A stretch of DNA of 47,250 nt from Verrucomicrobiota bacterium (GTDB lineage: Bacteria > Verrucomicrobiota > Verrucomicrobiia > JADLBR01). Positions 47,126-47,250 of this stretch are shown here, piece by piece; the first letter of the stretch is position 1, and every line of letters begins with the position of its first letter. Below the pieces are notes generated by a model. That model did not search any database. It saw only the letters and a program-made list of their open reading frames with translations, and was not told the origin of the DNA. The position numbers and the translations under genes are program-made. Location: NCBI GenBank assembly GCA_029560585.1, contig JAKQKQ010000209.1, positions 1 to 47,250 of the forward strand. The letters are read 5' to 3'.

Positions 47126-47250
47126 GACCGGAGGAATGGCAAGCCACGAATAGAGAAGAGCTAGAGCACCCCGGGCGTCGGCGCGGGGGCGGGTCCGAGG
47201 CCGGTCCCCCTTTTGGGGGGCGGGCGGTGGGCGCCGCCCGGCGTGGCGCC

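Overview
The window looks like a piece of a GC-rich chromosome from the Verrucomicrobiota (or a close PVC relative). The lineage call rests on several signs: secreted proteins with signal peptides on most accessory genes; a secreted repeat protein ending in the 'DPDGDGVKNLEEFAFG' segment common in verrucomicrobial exoproteins; a tyrosine integrase of the type with 'GNSP' instead of 'GH..' in its active site; a 32-residue basic protein starting MGKQYNKQIKKRRR; and a mix of sulfatase, GH29 fucosidase, DUF1573 and beta-helix genes. This is inference from sequence only.

Layout. (1) 1-6740: the integrase-bearing end of a prophage inserted at the 3' end of tRNA-Leu(UAG). It holds the tail end of a probable structural gene, small secreted and membrane proteins, two lysis-type enzymes, the integrase, and an inverted cargo gene for a 1028-residue secreted protein with 14 repeats. 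(2) 6942-13272: a very large zinc-ribbon/disordered/membrane protein, a CtpA-type protease and TsaD. (3) 13491-31695: an accessory stretch of exported functions: alpha-L-fucosidase, Na+/solute symporter, a formylglycine-generating-enzyme-fold protein, a beta-helix protein, a DUF1573 protein, a GT1-type glycosyltransferase, an alpha/beta hydrolase, a small cytochrome c, a sulfatase, a neutral-ceramidase-like hydrolase and a lipoprotein beta-propeller. It also holds decayed mobile DNA: a phage-type pseudogene, the N-terminal stub of an IS1182-like transposase, and the 5' end of a group II intron without its reverse transcriptase gene. (4) 32015-38540: a Fur/PerR-type regulator under a near-perfect PerR/Fur box, running into a complete SUF iron-sulfur operon (sufB-C-D-U-T-S). 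(5) 46180-38939, minus strand: a small basic protein, NYN-type nuclease, coiled-coil membrane protein, small lipoprotein, tgt, yajC, secDF and recJ. (6) 46249-46953: a small exported protein. (7) 47063-47250: a promoter and boxA sequence typical of an rRNA operon leader; 16S rRNA would begin just outside the window.

The most unusual feature is not a gene. The gaps between genes outside the prophage carry a mosaic of short palindromic modules (here called A-F), reused in both orientations and in different orders. All six gaps between convergent genes outside the prophage contain at least one module, and the largest (15298-15441 and 31792-31886) fold on paper as multi-branched structures. They look like a repeat family that spreads as small structured units, perhaps serving as two-way transcription terminators.

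How genes work together: the fucosidase and symporter fit release and uptake of fucose-like sugars, with sulfatase and esterase as possible partners. Fur/PerR plus SUF fits oxidative-stress or iron control of Fe-S assembly. Tgt-YajC-SecDF-RecJ is a familiar housekeeping cluster. The two lysis enzymes with two small membrane proteins form a plausible phage lysis module.
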